A stretch of DNA of 64,000 bases from positions 308,734-372,733 of the forward strand of contig BQMF02000431.1 in assembly GCA_027922465.2 (NCBI GenBank), written 5' to 3'. Each line of letters starts with the position of its first letter. Within the stretch, counting starts at the first letter, position 1. The position numbers were made by a program, and so were the translations under genes. Origin of the DNA: Turritopsis dohrnii (lineage: Eukaryota > Cnidaria > Hydrozoa > Anthoathecata > Oceaniidae). The notes beneath the pieces were generated by a model. That model searched no databases, was not told the DNA's origin, and worked only from the letters and a program-made list of their open reading frames with translations. Shown one piece after another: positions 15,101-25,714 of this stretch.

Positions 15101-16067
15101 CTCCATGTGTACAATGGTAGCCATATTTACGAATAAAAAATAATAATTGCCACCTCCGTCATGAAATATCGACAGGTCGAAAATTTATGTTTAAAAATGA
15201 ATTGAGGAATGAAAATGTTTTTAGATCATACTTTTAGAAAGTTAATTATCATAAAACAAGTCAAATAAATAAAGTTTTTGTACGTCAATCACAGTGGGGG
15301 AGGTTACTTTTTACTGAGTATTGAAATATATATAGGCCATTATGATTTTCACGGTCCATTATTCTCCAAGTGTTGCTGCTAATTGCTCTCTATTGGATTG
15401 CTCTGTTTCATAAAACATTTTATTCAGTTATACGTGGTGAACTTGGCAAGAACGCATGTCTATTTTCGTGACAAGAATGTTTGTTTACATTTTGATGTCC
15501 GTAATTACAAAGGTTGTCCGTAATTAGACATGAAGACGGTAAGTAAGTGTATTATACAGCCTTTCGTAGTTGGCTATTTCTATGACTGTGTAAGTCTTTC
15601 GATGTTTGCTAAACCTGTACAGTAATATTACTAGCATGAAGTCTGTGCATTCTCAGCAAATCTTACTTATTGATTTTGTCCCATTTTACTTGGCTTATAT
15701 ACCCTTACTTTTTACTTACTTACTGTATAAGATGTAAGTACATGTACAAGTATAAACTCAATTTCAAGCATACCTGAGTAACTGTTTTACGTAAAGCTAA
15801 CTTTATAGGAGATACTAATCCAAATTTTTCTTCTTCTCCTGCTGCTTGATCATCATCATCGTTGTCTTTTTCAGTTGTTGGTGTCAAGGCAGTTGAATAC
15901 AGACACTTCTTAGATTCAGACCAATATAGAAGGACTTCATTTTTGCAATCAAGCAAACTTAGTTTAACAGCAATCTCCTCTTTACTTTCCAAGTATGACT
16001 TATATTCTAAACAATCATGTTTTACTAGAGTTTCGAAAGTTTCGTTTCTTCCAGCAACATTCGCCAT
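133..16067 (-). CDS. NUP88: Nucleoporin NUP88 (3' end outside window)
   Basis: Component of the cytoplasmic face of the nuclear pore, which in other animals works with NUP214 in export. Nine coding exons join with compatible phases and GT-AG borders: 15774-16067, 5788-5957, 4407-4532, 3505-3744, 2485-2662, 2119-2275, 1011-1109, 804-888 and 133-243. They give about 485 residues of the beta-propeller half; the C-terminal coiled coil must lie left of the window. Motifs that match vertebrate NUP88 from memory include VVELPRRWG, WYPGSPNDSHLVVLTNDN, GPLTMNPPSEDNYG and LYVYESVQLEL. I chose the Met at 16065-16067 (MANVAGRNETF) because homology begins there; an in-frame ATG at 16191-16193 would add 42 residues that look non-homologous. 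The first intron is about 9.8 kb and full of transposons. Identity is very secure; each exon border was placed by eye. Confidence 0.95.
1245..1740. repeat. Dispersed repeat R1, intron of NUP88
   Basis: This segment shares a run of blocks with 27195-27735 and 38920-39420: ATCTCGAGAACCAAT, then a 'gtgaaatggtcccatacat'-like block, then a 'tttttaccagggatatta'-like end. It lies in the NUP88 intron between exons 2119-2275 and 1011-1109. It is more diverged than the other two copies. No coding capacity is visible, so it is probably a non-autonomous transposon remnant. Confidence 0.6.
4017..4130. repeat. Short palindromic repeat, copy 1 (decayed)
   Basis: About 115 bp that reads as an imperfect inverted repeat, with an 'aaattactg' block near one end and 'cacagtgactctttgacaag' then 'cactgg' at the other. 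The middle carries 'atttctatagaaa'. The same layout occurs at 29940-30058, 44793-44912 and 54169-54290. It lies in the NUP88 intron between exons 4407-4532 and 3505-3744. Confidence 0.55.
6509..6903. mobile_element. PIF/Harbinger-type MITE with long TIRs
   Basis: The ends are inverted repeats of roughly 50 bp that begin GGGGCTGTTCATATGGAGG. They are flanked by TAA on both sides (6506-6508 and 6904-6906), the 3-bp target duplication expected of PIF/Harbinger elements. The inside is itself palindromic, with several copies of 'gtgagat' and 'cccggtt' blocks. There is no ORF of note. It lies in NUP88 intron 1. Confidence 0.85.
7874..8668. mobile_element. Inverted-repeat element, about 0.8 kb
   Basis: The left end, AAGCTTGGTTTCCATTGTG, is repeated inverted at the right end with one mismatch. 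Both arms continue inward into 'gagaataatttcttatttc' and its complement. No coding capacity or clear target duplication is visible. It is probably a non-autonomous DNA transposon in NUP88 intron 1. Confidence 0.65.
9188..9236. repeat. Perfect-looking hairpin
   Basis: Two 20-base arms, ACATTGGAAAATTAAAAGTT and its complement, are separated by nine bases and differ at one position. It sits in a stretch rich in 'tcattttccaatg'-like blocks that reappear near 12790-12850. It may be part of a decayed fold-back element. Confidence 0.5.
11350..11997 (+). pseudogene. Harbinger transposase N-terminal fragments
   Basis: The first piece (about 11350-11460) is a short acidic start followed by a Lys/Arg run and RVWTKSWLKK, as at the start of HARBI1-like transposases. 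The second piece (about 11812-11990) reads GVYDTLLREFRLEEEADYFN and then FLRM, LVE and TKQNTVMPDSIPP, the family's conserved N-terminal block. Between them is foreign sequence matching a LINE tail on the other strand. The reading frame ends at 11997, before any catalytic residue. It is a broken gene. The family call rests on recalled motifs. Confidence 0.75.
11600..11755 (-). pseudogene. LINE reverse-transcriptase C-terminal tail fragment
   Basis: On the minus strand this reads HSITTRGNGNRLVVPKSRTE followed by SGRRSFAVQGALTFNELR. That is the usual C-terminal tail of CR1/RTE-like LINE polyproteins: a TRG segment, a VPxxRT segment, then a Ser-Phe segment before a Trp/Phe-Asn-x-Leu. It appears inserted in the Harbinger relic between the two transposase pieces. 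Upstream RT sequence is missing. Confidence 0.6.
12865..14815 (+). mobile_element. CR1/jockey-like LINE, 5'-truncated
   Basis: A non-LTR retrotransposon lies in NUP88 intron 1, antisense to the gene. It keeps the reverse transcriptase and C-terminal region but has no endonuclease or ORF1, so it is 5'-truncated near 12865. The 3' end lies shortly after the stop at 14806 and directly precedes the MITE at 14841. No poly-A tail is seen, which fits CR1-like elements. Confidence 0.85.
12922..14806 (+). pseudogene. LINE reverse transcriptase, frameshifted
   Basis: The first frame (12922-14112, 396 codons) carries the RT fingers and palm: AAGPDGVP near residue 98, YRPVSLTS near 156, QHGFRAGRSC near 191, LDFSKAFDKVDH near 226, SGVPQGSVLGPLLF near 282 and the catalytic FADD near 314. 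The reading then shifts at a run of six Gs (14091-14096), and the C-terminal part continues in another frame to 14806 with LDYCSQLRSPTRRSDIQKIE and later motifs typical of CR1-like tails. A single extra base in the G run explains the break. It is probably dead, although programmed slippage cannot be excluded from sequence alone. Confidence 0.85.
14841..15539. mobile_element. TA-flanked MITE with 24-bp TIRs
   Basis: The ends are CCGTCTTCGTGTCTAATTAC and its near-perfect complement at the right, flanked by TA (14839-14840 and 15540-15541). The subterminal block 'gtccgtaatta' is repeated at both ends. There is no transposase. The TA target suggests a Tc1/mariner-type source. Confidence 0.8.
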
Positions 16068-16260
16068 TTTTAATTTTTTTTGGCTATACACAGAAACACG
16101 TGAGAAATCATAAAAGAGCGCCCGCCGGGGGGGAAGGCAAGAGTTTCCGCCAAAAACTCGTCGAAAACCAGATTCTCGTCTCGAGTTTGCCATTCTTTGC
16201 CTAACACTCAGTGTAAGCTCAGCGTTGTCATTTGATTATTGAGTTAAGCTGAGGGACCGT
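16068..16260 (-). promoter_or_regulatory. Putative NUP88 5' UTR and promoter
   Basis: This is the sequence just upstream of the NUP88 start codon. It is locally GC-richer ('gcgcccgccgg') than its surroundings and holds one CACGTG (16097-16102). No TATA box is evident. The call rests on position only. Confidence 0.35.
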
Positions 16261-17442
16261 AAACTGCCACAGATAATAAATAAGCCCACCCCCTGTTACT
16301 AACGTAAACATCAGGCCGGCTCTTATATAAGAAAGATAGAGAGAAATCAGAAAGTGTATAAAAGATATATATATGAAAGATAAAAATATATGTCTTTGTT
16401 TCTTTTTCTATGTTATTATTATCATTATTGTTGTTATCAAAATATTATTGAATAATAATAACAAACAGTAAGAATAAAGTAGAAAAAGAAATAAAACATA
16501 TTTCTCATTTATTTCTTTACATTTTCTGAATTCTCTCTTTCTTATATTTGGTCCATATAATTGAAAGTAGTGACTTCATTAACGGGTAGAGAAATTTCGC
16601 AAGAGGCTCAGCAGGATATGCCCAATAATTTTATTGCTGTTTTTCTCTTTAACAGCTATCCTTTTTTTGCGCTGTAGATGTTACTTGGTTTCATTGCGCG
16701 CATGAAAAAAATCTTCTCCCACCGTGTAGTTACACTGATAATACATGATGGCCCAACCACGCCACATGACGAAATTTTGGCTACCGTATCTCCTCTATTT
16801 CTAATCCCAAGTTTTGGATCCAGGGCGTTATAGAAGGCTCATTCATTAGGGCGGCGTTTATTACACACAAAATGAAAAAAGGTGTTTTCCTAAAATACAT
16901 TACAAATGATTGTGTAAAAATGCTTTACGCAAAAGATATGTTCACATTATACAAAGTCAAAGAATATCAATATCACCGTTCTCTTTCTAGGACATGAAAA
17001 CTTTCATAGCTTTCGCTGACGTCAGGTTCGAAGGTTTGTAGGATTTTCAGAAGTTTGCATTGCCTGTTTCATCAATAGAATCAAACAAGAGACGAATCTA
17101 CAAAAAGATGTCAGACAAGGAAGTTTTACCGATAAAACTGTCTCCAAATTCGAAGCATTTTTTAAAGATGCGAGAATTTGGTTTGAATGTTCCAGCACAA
17201 TATTAATTACACAACAAAATTCATCCAAACCTGAAAGAATGTGAAGTTACTACATTACACTTTCGAATGTTTTTGATCACATGTGAATGTTGTATCTCGT
17301 TTGTTTCTATAACTTGCTTCAATTTATTCCAGTGCTTGTTGTATTCCTGCGTAAGCAAGGAATACTTTGAAACCGTTCGTGTTTTTTTTGTTGGATTTCT
17401 GCGTAAGCAAGAAAGCCTTTACGATCGTCTTTGTTTTTTTTT
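16261..17442. other. Intergenic spacer between NUP88 and the tandem array
   Basis: No gene is visible. The segment 16321-16552 is an imperfect inverted repeat listed separately. The last 100 bases (17340-17442) hold two small hairpins, each followed by a T-tract, that resemble the unit ends of the array to the right. Confidence 0.6.
16321..16552. repeat. Imperfect 230-bp palindrome
   Basis: The left arm ('cttatataagaaagatagag', then 'tttgtttctttttctatgtt') is mirrored by the right arm ('agtagaaaaagaaataaaac', then 'aattctctctttcttatatt'). The middle is an 'attattatt' stretch. It looks like a fold-back MITE of unknown family. Confidence 0.6.
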
Positions 17443-18658
17443 CATCTTACTGTCCAAACCTAGTCATATTTGTTTCTCCAATTTCATTGGTTCATAAAAA
17501 AGCCGTCTCAATCGTGATTGGTGCATAATGCCCGATTTCTACGAAAGGGTGCTAATATAGCCACCCTAACTTCAATAGCGATAGTTTATTGGCTGATTTT
17601 CGCCATGCCATGTGATCGTCTACAAAACGTTTTAAAAATGGCAGCGAAGAACGTGTGTAGTTTGCTAAAAGTTTCTTTGATGGAAATATGGCTTTAAAAG
17701 AAGTTAATACAGCTTATAATTTTATATAAAGAATTGCATTACTGTTGGGAACTTATCATGTTCACAAAATTAAATTACAGTGTGGTTATTCTGTTTTTTG
17801 AAAGAAGTTTTCTTGAAGTTTAAAATATGAAAACAGTGGTGCCAATACATGGTGTGTGGAAGAAAAGGTATTTCTTGTTTTATTTTTGCTCCAAGCCTTT
17901 TTAAATATGAAAGACCTTTTGTATGTGTATGCATTTTTGAAGTCAATTTTTAGAAGCTTTTGGATTTTTAAAGCTCAGCTTAGCTTCCTTTCAGCTCCTC
18001 CCCAACATCACCAACATATGCACTTTACAGCTATTTATACTATATTTAGTAGCAATTTTTGGATGTATTCTGCTGGCTATATCAGCTTATCTCTTTTCTC
18101 CCTACGTATGTTGTATTTTTTTAACTTTCAGATTAGATATGAGCTTTAATTTCTAAGTAATTATTATTGTGATATTTATATTTTTCATTCTGAGGAGAGA
18201 TCAATATAGAAACTTTATATATTAGTTTGTACTGCCCAAACGATATGTTGGTTACCGCCAGTATACACAATCTTTTTATAGGATTCGTTATATTTAATGT
18301 GGTTAAATTAAAGTTTTGTATTGTGTTGATGCACTTTTTTGGAGTACGTGGGTGGCAAATATCCAGTAACAATCATTCAGCTTGTTCGTACAAAAAAAAC
18401 AGATCTTCATAAATGATCTCCACGATAGCATAAAGAAAAGCCCCTTTTTATGTTATGGTAGGCTGACTTTCTTGACGAAAACATTGTCAGTCGCATCAAT
18501 ATTTTTGTTATTTAATGCTGATACTTCTCGAGCTGAATGATGTGACTGTCTTAGTTTTGCAGGACTAGTGTGCTAGTGTTGCATTTTTGTGGCATTTTCA
18601 GCAGCAAAGCTTGCAGAAATCCTTCTGCCCGGTAGGGCATCTTGTTTTTTTTTTTTTT
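17443..18658 (+). repeat. Array unit A1
   Basis: First type A unit, 1216 bp. It is nearly identical to A2 apart from small indels, so the two copies are recent. ORFs in it are open by chance and are not conserved between A1 and A2. Confidence 0.75.
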
Positions 18659-19885
18659 CATCTTACTGTCCAAACCTAGTCATATTTGTTTCTCCAATTT
18701 CATTGGTTCATAAAAAAGCCGTCTCAATCGTGATTGGTGCATAATGCCCGATTTCTACGAAAGGGTGCTAATATAGCCACCTTAACTTCAATAGCGATAG
18801 TTTATTGGCTGATTTTCGCCATGCCATGTGATCGTCCACAAAACGTTTTGAAAATGGCAGCGAAAGAACGTGTGTAGTTTGCTAAAAGTTTCTTTGATGG
18901 AAATATGGCTTTAAAAGAAGTTAATACAGCTTATCATTTTATATAAAGAATTGCATTACTGTTGGGAACTTATCATGTTCACAAAATTAAATTACAGTGT
19001 GGTTATTCTGTTTTTTGAAAGAAGTTTTCTTGAAGTTTAAAATATGAAAACAGTGTGCCAATACATGCATGGTGTGTGGAAGAAAAGGTATTTCTTGTTT
19101 TATTTTTGCTCCAAGCCTTTTTAAATATGAAAGACCTTCGTGTATTTTGTATGTGTATGCATGTTTGAAGTCAATTTTTAGAAGCTTTTGGATTTTTAAA
19201 GCTCAGCTTAGCTTCCTTTCAGCTCCTCCCCAACATCACCAACATATGCACTTTATACAGCTATTTATACTATATTTAGTAGCAATTTTTGGATGTATTC
19301 TGGCTATATCAGCTTATCTCTTTTCTCCCTACGTATGTTGTATTTTTTTCAACTTTTAGATTAGATATGAGCTTTAATTTCTAAGTAATTATTATTGTGA
19401 TATTTATATTTTTCATTCTGAGGAGATCAATATAGAAACTTTATATATTAGTTTGTGCTGCCCAAAGGATAATGTTGGTTACCGCAAGTATACACAATCT
19501 TTTTATAGGATTCGTTATATTTAATGTGGTTAAATTAAAGTTTCGTATTGTGTCGATGCACTTTTTTGGAGTACGTGGGTGGCAAATATCCAGTAACAAT
19601 CATTCAGCTTATTCGTACAAAAAAACAGATCTTCATAAATGATCTCCGCGATAGCATAAAGAAAAGCCCCTTTTTTATGTTATGGTAGGCTGACTTTCTT
19701 GACGAAGATTGTCAGTCGCATTAATATTTTTGTTTATTTAATGCTGGTGCTTCTCGAGCTGAATGATGTGACTGTCTTAGTTTTGCAGGACTAGTGTGCT
19801 AGTGTTGCATTTTTGTGGCATTTTCAGCAGCAAAGCTTGCAGAAATCCTTCTGCCTGGTAGGGCATCTTGTTTTTTTTTTTTTTT
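18659..19885 (+). repeat. Array unit A2
   Basis: Second type A unit, 1227 bp. It differs from A1 by scattered substitutions and short indels, and its terminal hairpin has one change (GCCTGG for GCCCGG). Confidence 0.75.
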
Positions 19886-21389
19886 CACTGTCCAAACCTA
19901 GACCAATTTTTGTCGATGGGAAATAGCCACTCAAATCATTAATGTTCCCAACTTACATTCTTTTTATGATTTAACAGTCTAAACTCACACTATATTCATT
20001 GTATACAAGTACTTTGCTTGAAAAGACTCTAAAAGTGTAAAATATAAGCTCTAGCGAAAGGAATAATTAACATATGGCTAAATCGCAGATGCCAAAGTAG
20101 AAATGTTTTTCACGTGAGTCTTATGCAACGTTCTTACGTTTTCCGTAGTTGTTTTAAAAATGGAAGCGAAGAAGCATGCGTAGATCTGAGAAAATTTCTT
20201 GGTTGAATATATGGATATAGAAGAGGTTATACGGCTGTCAAACTTAAAAGAATCAAGAACATTTATGATCCAAACTGATAATCTACGTGAAACTAATACT
20301 CTTAGTAGTTATTCGTGATAAATAAGCAGTTCTTGATGCTTCAAAACAGATATGAACGACTACCAATAGGGTATGTTTATAACGATTTAATGCGTAAGGT
20401 TTCTATTAGTCTTTCTAAATATAATACAATTTTTTAATTTATGTTCCTAGATAAGCTACCCTGTTTTTATAAAGCTCTGGAATCATGAAGCACAGCTCAT
20501 CTTCCTCATCAACTTCTACCTATTTTATTTATCATTTGATGACCACTTTTTTAATTGACTAGTCGAATTTAAAATATTGTATGATTCTAAAATTTGTATA
20601 CTATCAAGCTGACGATAAAAAGGAAACACAGATATTTTTATTATTTCGCAAGGCCAAGTAAAAGTTTTTATTATGAAGTTCAGGTACAAACAACATAAAG
20701 ATTTTCATACTGTATAGTTTTAAAAGGAGTATTTTGAAACGTCCACGGAAGAGTGTTCTCTAATGGATTTTTAAACTGACGGTGTTCCATTTTAAGCTTG
20801 ATCTCCGGCAAAATTTTTCAAAGTCTCTTAACTTTTATGATGCTCTCGGGAATGTAATTAAATGAATTCGAAGTTATTACTATTTACGCCACAGATTTTC
20901 CCTTCAAAACTTAATGTGACAAAGTTTTCATTACTTAATTACTTTTTGAAGATGCTTTAGGGAATATAACTATGAATAAAAAACTTTTTGAAAAAATCTC
21001 TAAATGATGCAAAACAGTGCAGTTTATATGAAATAACAAATATTACTTCTTTCACATTCACCTTTTAAAGCACAGATTATTCTTAACACGATAATCTTTT
21101 AATTAGTTAATTGCTTCTTGAAGATGCTTTAGGGAGTACAACTTCGAATGGAAATCTTTTTAAAAAAATCTCTAAATTGATGCAAGACTGAAGTTTTATA
21201 TGAAACAACAAAGTTTAATAGTTATCGTAGCTAAAAGGTAAAATGTAAAATACTGCAAACATCATTCCGCATTATGCATATGGTTTTAAAGCGTGAACTA
21301 ACACTCATTTCTTTCTGAAAAGGCTCCAGAAAGTCTTACAGTCATCCGCAGGAATACTTCTGCCCGGTAGGGCATCTTGTTTTTTTTTT
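19886..21389 (+). repeat. Array unit B1
   Basis: First type B unit, 1504 bp. Its second half is built from degenerate subrepeats of roughly 190 bp marked by 'gaagatgctttaggga'. Confidence 0.75.
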
Positions 21390-23361
21390 CACTGTCCAAA
21401 CCTAGACCAATTTTTGTCGATGGGAAATAGCCACTCAAATCATTAATGTTCCCAACTTACATTCTTTTTATGATTTAACAGTCTAAACTCACACTATATT
21501 CATTGTATACAAGTACTTTGCTTGAAAAGACTCTAAAAGTGTAAAATATAAGCTCTAGTGAAAGGAATAATTAACATATGGCTAAATCGCAGATGCCAGG
21601 TAGAAATGTTGTTTCATGTGAGTCTTATGCAACGTTCTTAAGTTTTCCGTAGTTGTTCTAAAAATGGAAGCGAAGAAGCATGCGTAGATCTGTGAAAGTT
21701 TCTTTATTGAATATATGGATATAGAAGAGGTTGTAGTACGGCTGTAAAACTTAAAAGAATCAAGAACATTTATGATCCAAGCTGATAATCTACGTGAAAC
21801 TAATATTCTTAGTAGTCATTCTTGACAAATAAGCAGTTCTTGATGCTTCAAAACAGATATGAACGACTACCAATAGGGTATGTTTATATCGATTTAATGC
21901 GTAAGGTTTCTATTAGTCTTTCTAAATGTAATACAATTTTTTAATTCATGTTCCTAGATAAGCTACCCTGTTTTTATAAAGCTCTGGAATCTTGAAACAC
22001 AGCTTATCTTCCTCATCAGCTTATACCCATTTTATTAATCAATAGATGACCACTTTTTTAATTGACTAGTCGAATTTAAAATATTGTATGATTCTAAAAT
22101 TTGTATACTATCAAGCTGACGATAAAAAGGAAACACAGATATTTTTATTATTTCGCAAGGCCAAGTAAAAGTTTTTATTATGAAGTTCAGGTACAAACAA
22201 CATAAAGATTTTCATACTGTATGGTTTTAAAAGGAGTATTTTGAAACGTCCACGGAAGAGTGTTCTTTAATGGATTTCTAAACTGACGGTGTTCCTTTTT
22301 AAGCTTGATCTCCGGCAAAATTTTTCAAAGTCTCTTAACTTTTATGATGCTCTCGGGAATGTAATTAAATGAATTCGAAGTTATTACTTCTTAAGCACAG
22401 ACTTTTCTTGACGCGACAAACTTTTTATTACTTAATTACTTCTTGAAGATTCTTTAGGGAATACAACTTTGAATAAAAATTATTTAAAAATTCTCTAAAT
22501 TGAAACAAGACTGAAGTTTTATATGAGACAACAAAGTTTAATTGTTATCGTTGTTGATATTCGTAGTAAAAATTGAAATACTAAGAATATCAAATGATAT
22601 ACTTATCGTAAGTAAAAGGTAAAATGTAAAATACTGCAAATATCATTCTGCATTATGCAGAAACTGACGGTGTTCCTTTTTAAGCTTGATCTCCGGCAAA
22701 ATTTTTCAAAGTCTCTTAACTTTTATGATGCTCTCGGGAATGTAATTAAATGAATTCGAAGTTATTACTAATTACGCCACAGATTTTCCCTTCAAAACTT
22801 AATGTGACAAAGTTTTCATTACTTAATTACTTTTTGAAGATGCTTTAGGGAATATCACTATGAATAAAAAACTTTTTGAAAAAATCTCTAAATGATGCAA
22901 AACAGTGCAGTTTATATTAAATAACAAATATTACTTCTTTCACAGCTACAAGATAAACTGTAAAACACAAAGAACATCATACCACATTATGCATATTGTT
23001 TTAAACCGTGAACAAACATTCACCTTTTAAAGCACAGATTATTCTTAACGCGATAATCTTTTAATTAGTTAATTGCTTCTTGAAGATGCTTTAGGGAGTG
23101 CAACTTCGAATGGAAATCTTTTTAAAAAAATCTCTAAATTGATGCAAGACTGAAGTTTTATATGAAACCACAAAGTTTAATAGTTATCGTAGCTAAAAGG
23201 TAAAATGTAAAATACTGCAAACATCATTCCGCATTATGCATATGGTTTTAAAGCGTGAACTAACACTCATTTCTTTCTGAAAAGGCTCCAGAAAGTCTTA
23301 CAGTCATCCGCAGGAATACTTCTGCCCGGTAGGGCATCTTGTTTTGTTTTTTTTTTTTTTT
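21390..23361 (+). repeat. Array unit B2, with internal duplication
   Basis: Longest unit, 1972 bp. A block beginning AAACTGACGGTGTTCC near 22280 is repeated about 390 bp later near 22673, which explains the extra length relative to B1 and B3. Confidence 0.75.
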
Positions 23362-24850
23362 CAATGTCCAAACCTAGACCAATTTTTGTCGATGGGAAAT
23401 AGCCACTCAAATAATTAATGTTCCCAACTTACGTTCTTTTTATGATTTAACAGTCTAAACTCACCCTATATTCATTGTATACAAGTACTTTGCTTGGAAA
23501 GACTCTAAAAGTGTAAAATATAAGCTCTAGTGAAAGGAATAATTAACATATGGCTAAATCGCAGATGCCAAAGTAGAAATGTTTTTCACGTGAGCCTTAT
23601 GCAACGTTCTTACGTTTTCCGTAGTTGTTTTAAAAATGGAAGCGAAGAAGCACGCGTAGATCTGAGAAAGTTTCTTTGTTGAATATATGGATATAGAAGA
23701 GGTTATACGGCTGTAAAACTTAAAAGAATCAAGAACATTTATCCAAACTGATAATCTACGTGAAACTAATACTCTTAGTAGTTATTCGTGATAAATAAGC
23801 AGTTCTTGATGCTTCAAAACAGATATGAACGACTACCAATAGGGTATGTTTATATCGATTTAATGCGTAAGGTTTCTATTAGTCTTTCTAAATATAATAC
23901 AATTTTTTAATTTATGTTCCTAGATAAGCTACCCTGTTTTTATAAAGCTCTGGAATCATGAAGCACAGCTCATCTTCCTCATCAACTTCTACCTATTTTA
24001 TTTATCATTTGATGACCACTTTTTTAATTGACTAGTCGAATTTAAAATATTGTATGATTCTAAAATTTGTATACTGTCAAGCTGACGATAAAAATGAAAC
24101 ACAGATATTTTTATTATTTCGCAAGGCCAAGTAAAAGTTTTTATTATGAAGTTCAGGTACAAACAACATAAAGATTTTCATACTGTATAGTTTTAAAAGG
24201 AGTATTTTGAAACGTCCACGGAAGAGTGTTCTCTAATGGATTTTTAAACTGACGGTGTTCCTTTTTAAGCTTGATCTCCAGCAAAATTTTTCAAAGTCTC
24301 TTAACTTTTATGATGCTCTCGGGAATGTAATTAAATGAATTAGAAGTTATTTCTATTTACGCCACTGATTTTCCCTTCAAAACTTAATGCAACAAAGTTT
24401 TCATTACTTAATTACTTTTTGAAGATGCTTTAGGGAATATAACTATGAATAAAAAACTTTTTGAAAAAATCTCTAAATGATGAAAACAGTGCAGTTTCTA
24501 GAAATAACAAATATTACTTCTTTCACATTCACCTTTTAAAGCACAGATTATTCTTAACACGATAATCTTTTAATTAGTTAATTGCTTCTTGAAGATGCTT
24601 TAGGGAGTACAACTTCGAATGGAAATCTTTTTAAAAAAATCTCGAAATTGATGCAAGACTGAAATTTTATATGAAACAACAGAGTTTAATAGTTATCGTA
24701 GCTAAAAGGTAAAATGTAAAATACTGCAAACATCATTCCGCATTATGCATATGGTTTTAAAGCGTGAACTAACACTCATTTCTTTCTGAAAAGGCTCCAG
24801 AAAGTCTTACAGTCATCCGCAGGAATACTTCTGCCCGGTAGGGCATCTTG
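23362..24850 (+). repeat. Array unit B3
   Basis: Last unit, 1489 bp, closest to B1. After its terminal hairpin the sequence changes to unrelated DNA ('ttttgatttcctttcagc'), which marks the right edge of the array. Confidence 0.75.
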
Positions 24851-25481
24851 TTTTGATTTCCTTTCAGCTAGATGAAGAAGGGAAGGAAATGATCTTCCGT
24901 GCTTTCGCAACATGTACTATTGCAACAAACGAAGATCGTTCAGAAAATCACTTTGTACATAGTGAAGGAATTTCACAACCTCGTCCCCAGGGCTTCTTGC
25001 CTATTTGATTATACTGATGGCAGCGAAGACCTATCAATTTCCCCTTTTAAACATCGGACTATGTATAAGCCCACCCAAGTATAAGCCCACCCAAGTATAA
25101 GCCCGCCAAATTTCGCCTTTGAACCGTGGATATTGGCAGTTTAAGGTAGATATTTTATAATTTCTAAAGAATCAATTGCATTATGACTTGACCTTCATTC
25201 CAAGAGTAAACCTCTCTCCAGAGGGCTTTTTTTCATTTCTTTATTTTGGAGGAGGGTACCAAAACATTTCATCGAGGAACACGGAATTCTTATTCAGCCT
25301 CATTTCCAAAACAATGCTGCATCTTCTCCTGAACTCGTTATGGTCTCGACTTTCGGTCAATTTTTTCATGACGGTGCTATCGAAAATAGACTGGGAGTAT
25401 TTACGTGTGATTGGTCAAATGTGTTATATTTACAGGCTAACAATAATTAGCTAGCTCGCTATTGTATCGTTTTCCTTCGTA

Positions 25482-25714
25482 GTGTCGTAATTCTTCTAAT
25501 TTAGTGCGAGTCAAAAAATAATTATTTTTGGCGATTTATGCTATTTAGTTAGAGTTAAAAAAGCACTTTCGAAAATTCGCGTTAAATTAGAACAACTCGC
25601 GTTAAATAAGAGGCTTTTTGATTATTTTTAATCTCTGAGCGACGTGCGTTACTTAAAATTGATTTAAAAAAAATCCGCACTAAATTAGAGATCGCACTAA
25701 ATCAAAATTACAGT
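25482..25714. mobile_element. Small MITE, about 230 bp
   Basis: The left end 'gtaattcttctaatttagtg' pairs with the right end, whose complement reads 'ctgtaattttgatttagtgc'. 'ttaaattaga' and 'cgcactaaat' blocks recur inside. It is probably a mariner-type non-autonomous element; the target duplication is not certain. Confidence 0.55.

Larger units (their letters stand above)
17443..24850 (+). repeat. Head-to-tail array of five hairpin-ended units
   Basis: Five units follow each other in one orientation: two of type A (about 1.2 kb) and three of type B (1.5-2.0 kb). Every unit begins near CTGTCCAAACCTAG and ends with CTTCTGCCCGGTAGGGCATC then TTG and, except the last, a long T-tract. TGCCCGGTAGGGCA is a 5-bp-stem hairpin. 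Type A and B interiors are distant relatives; both share an 'aaaatggcagcgaag'-like block in the first third. No transposase is encoded. Shared ends, a 3' hairpin and T-tract junctions suggest a non-autonomous Helitron/Helentron-like family or a satellite that grew by tandem copying. Confidence 0.75.

Noticed and set aside
17856..19359. ORFs of about 96 codons in both type A array units
   Set aside because: Frames and lengths differ between the two near-identical units because of indels, so there is no sign of coding constraint.
17443..24850. CRISPR-like regularly spaced repeat
   Set aside because: Repeats are 1.2-2.0 kb units in a eukaryotic genome, with no short direct repeats and unique spacers.
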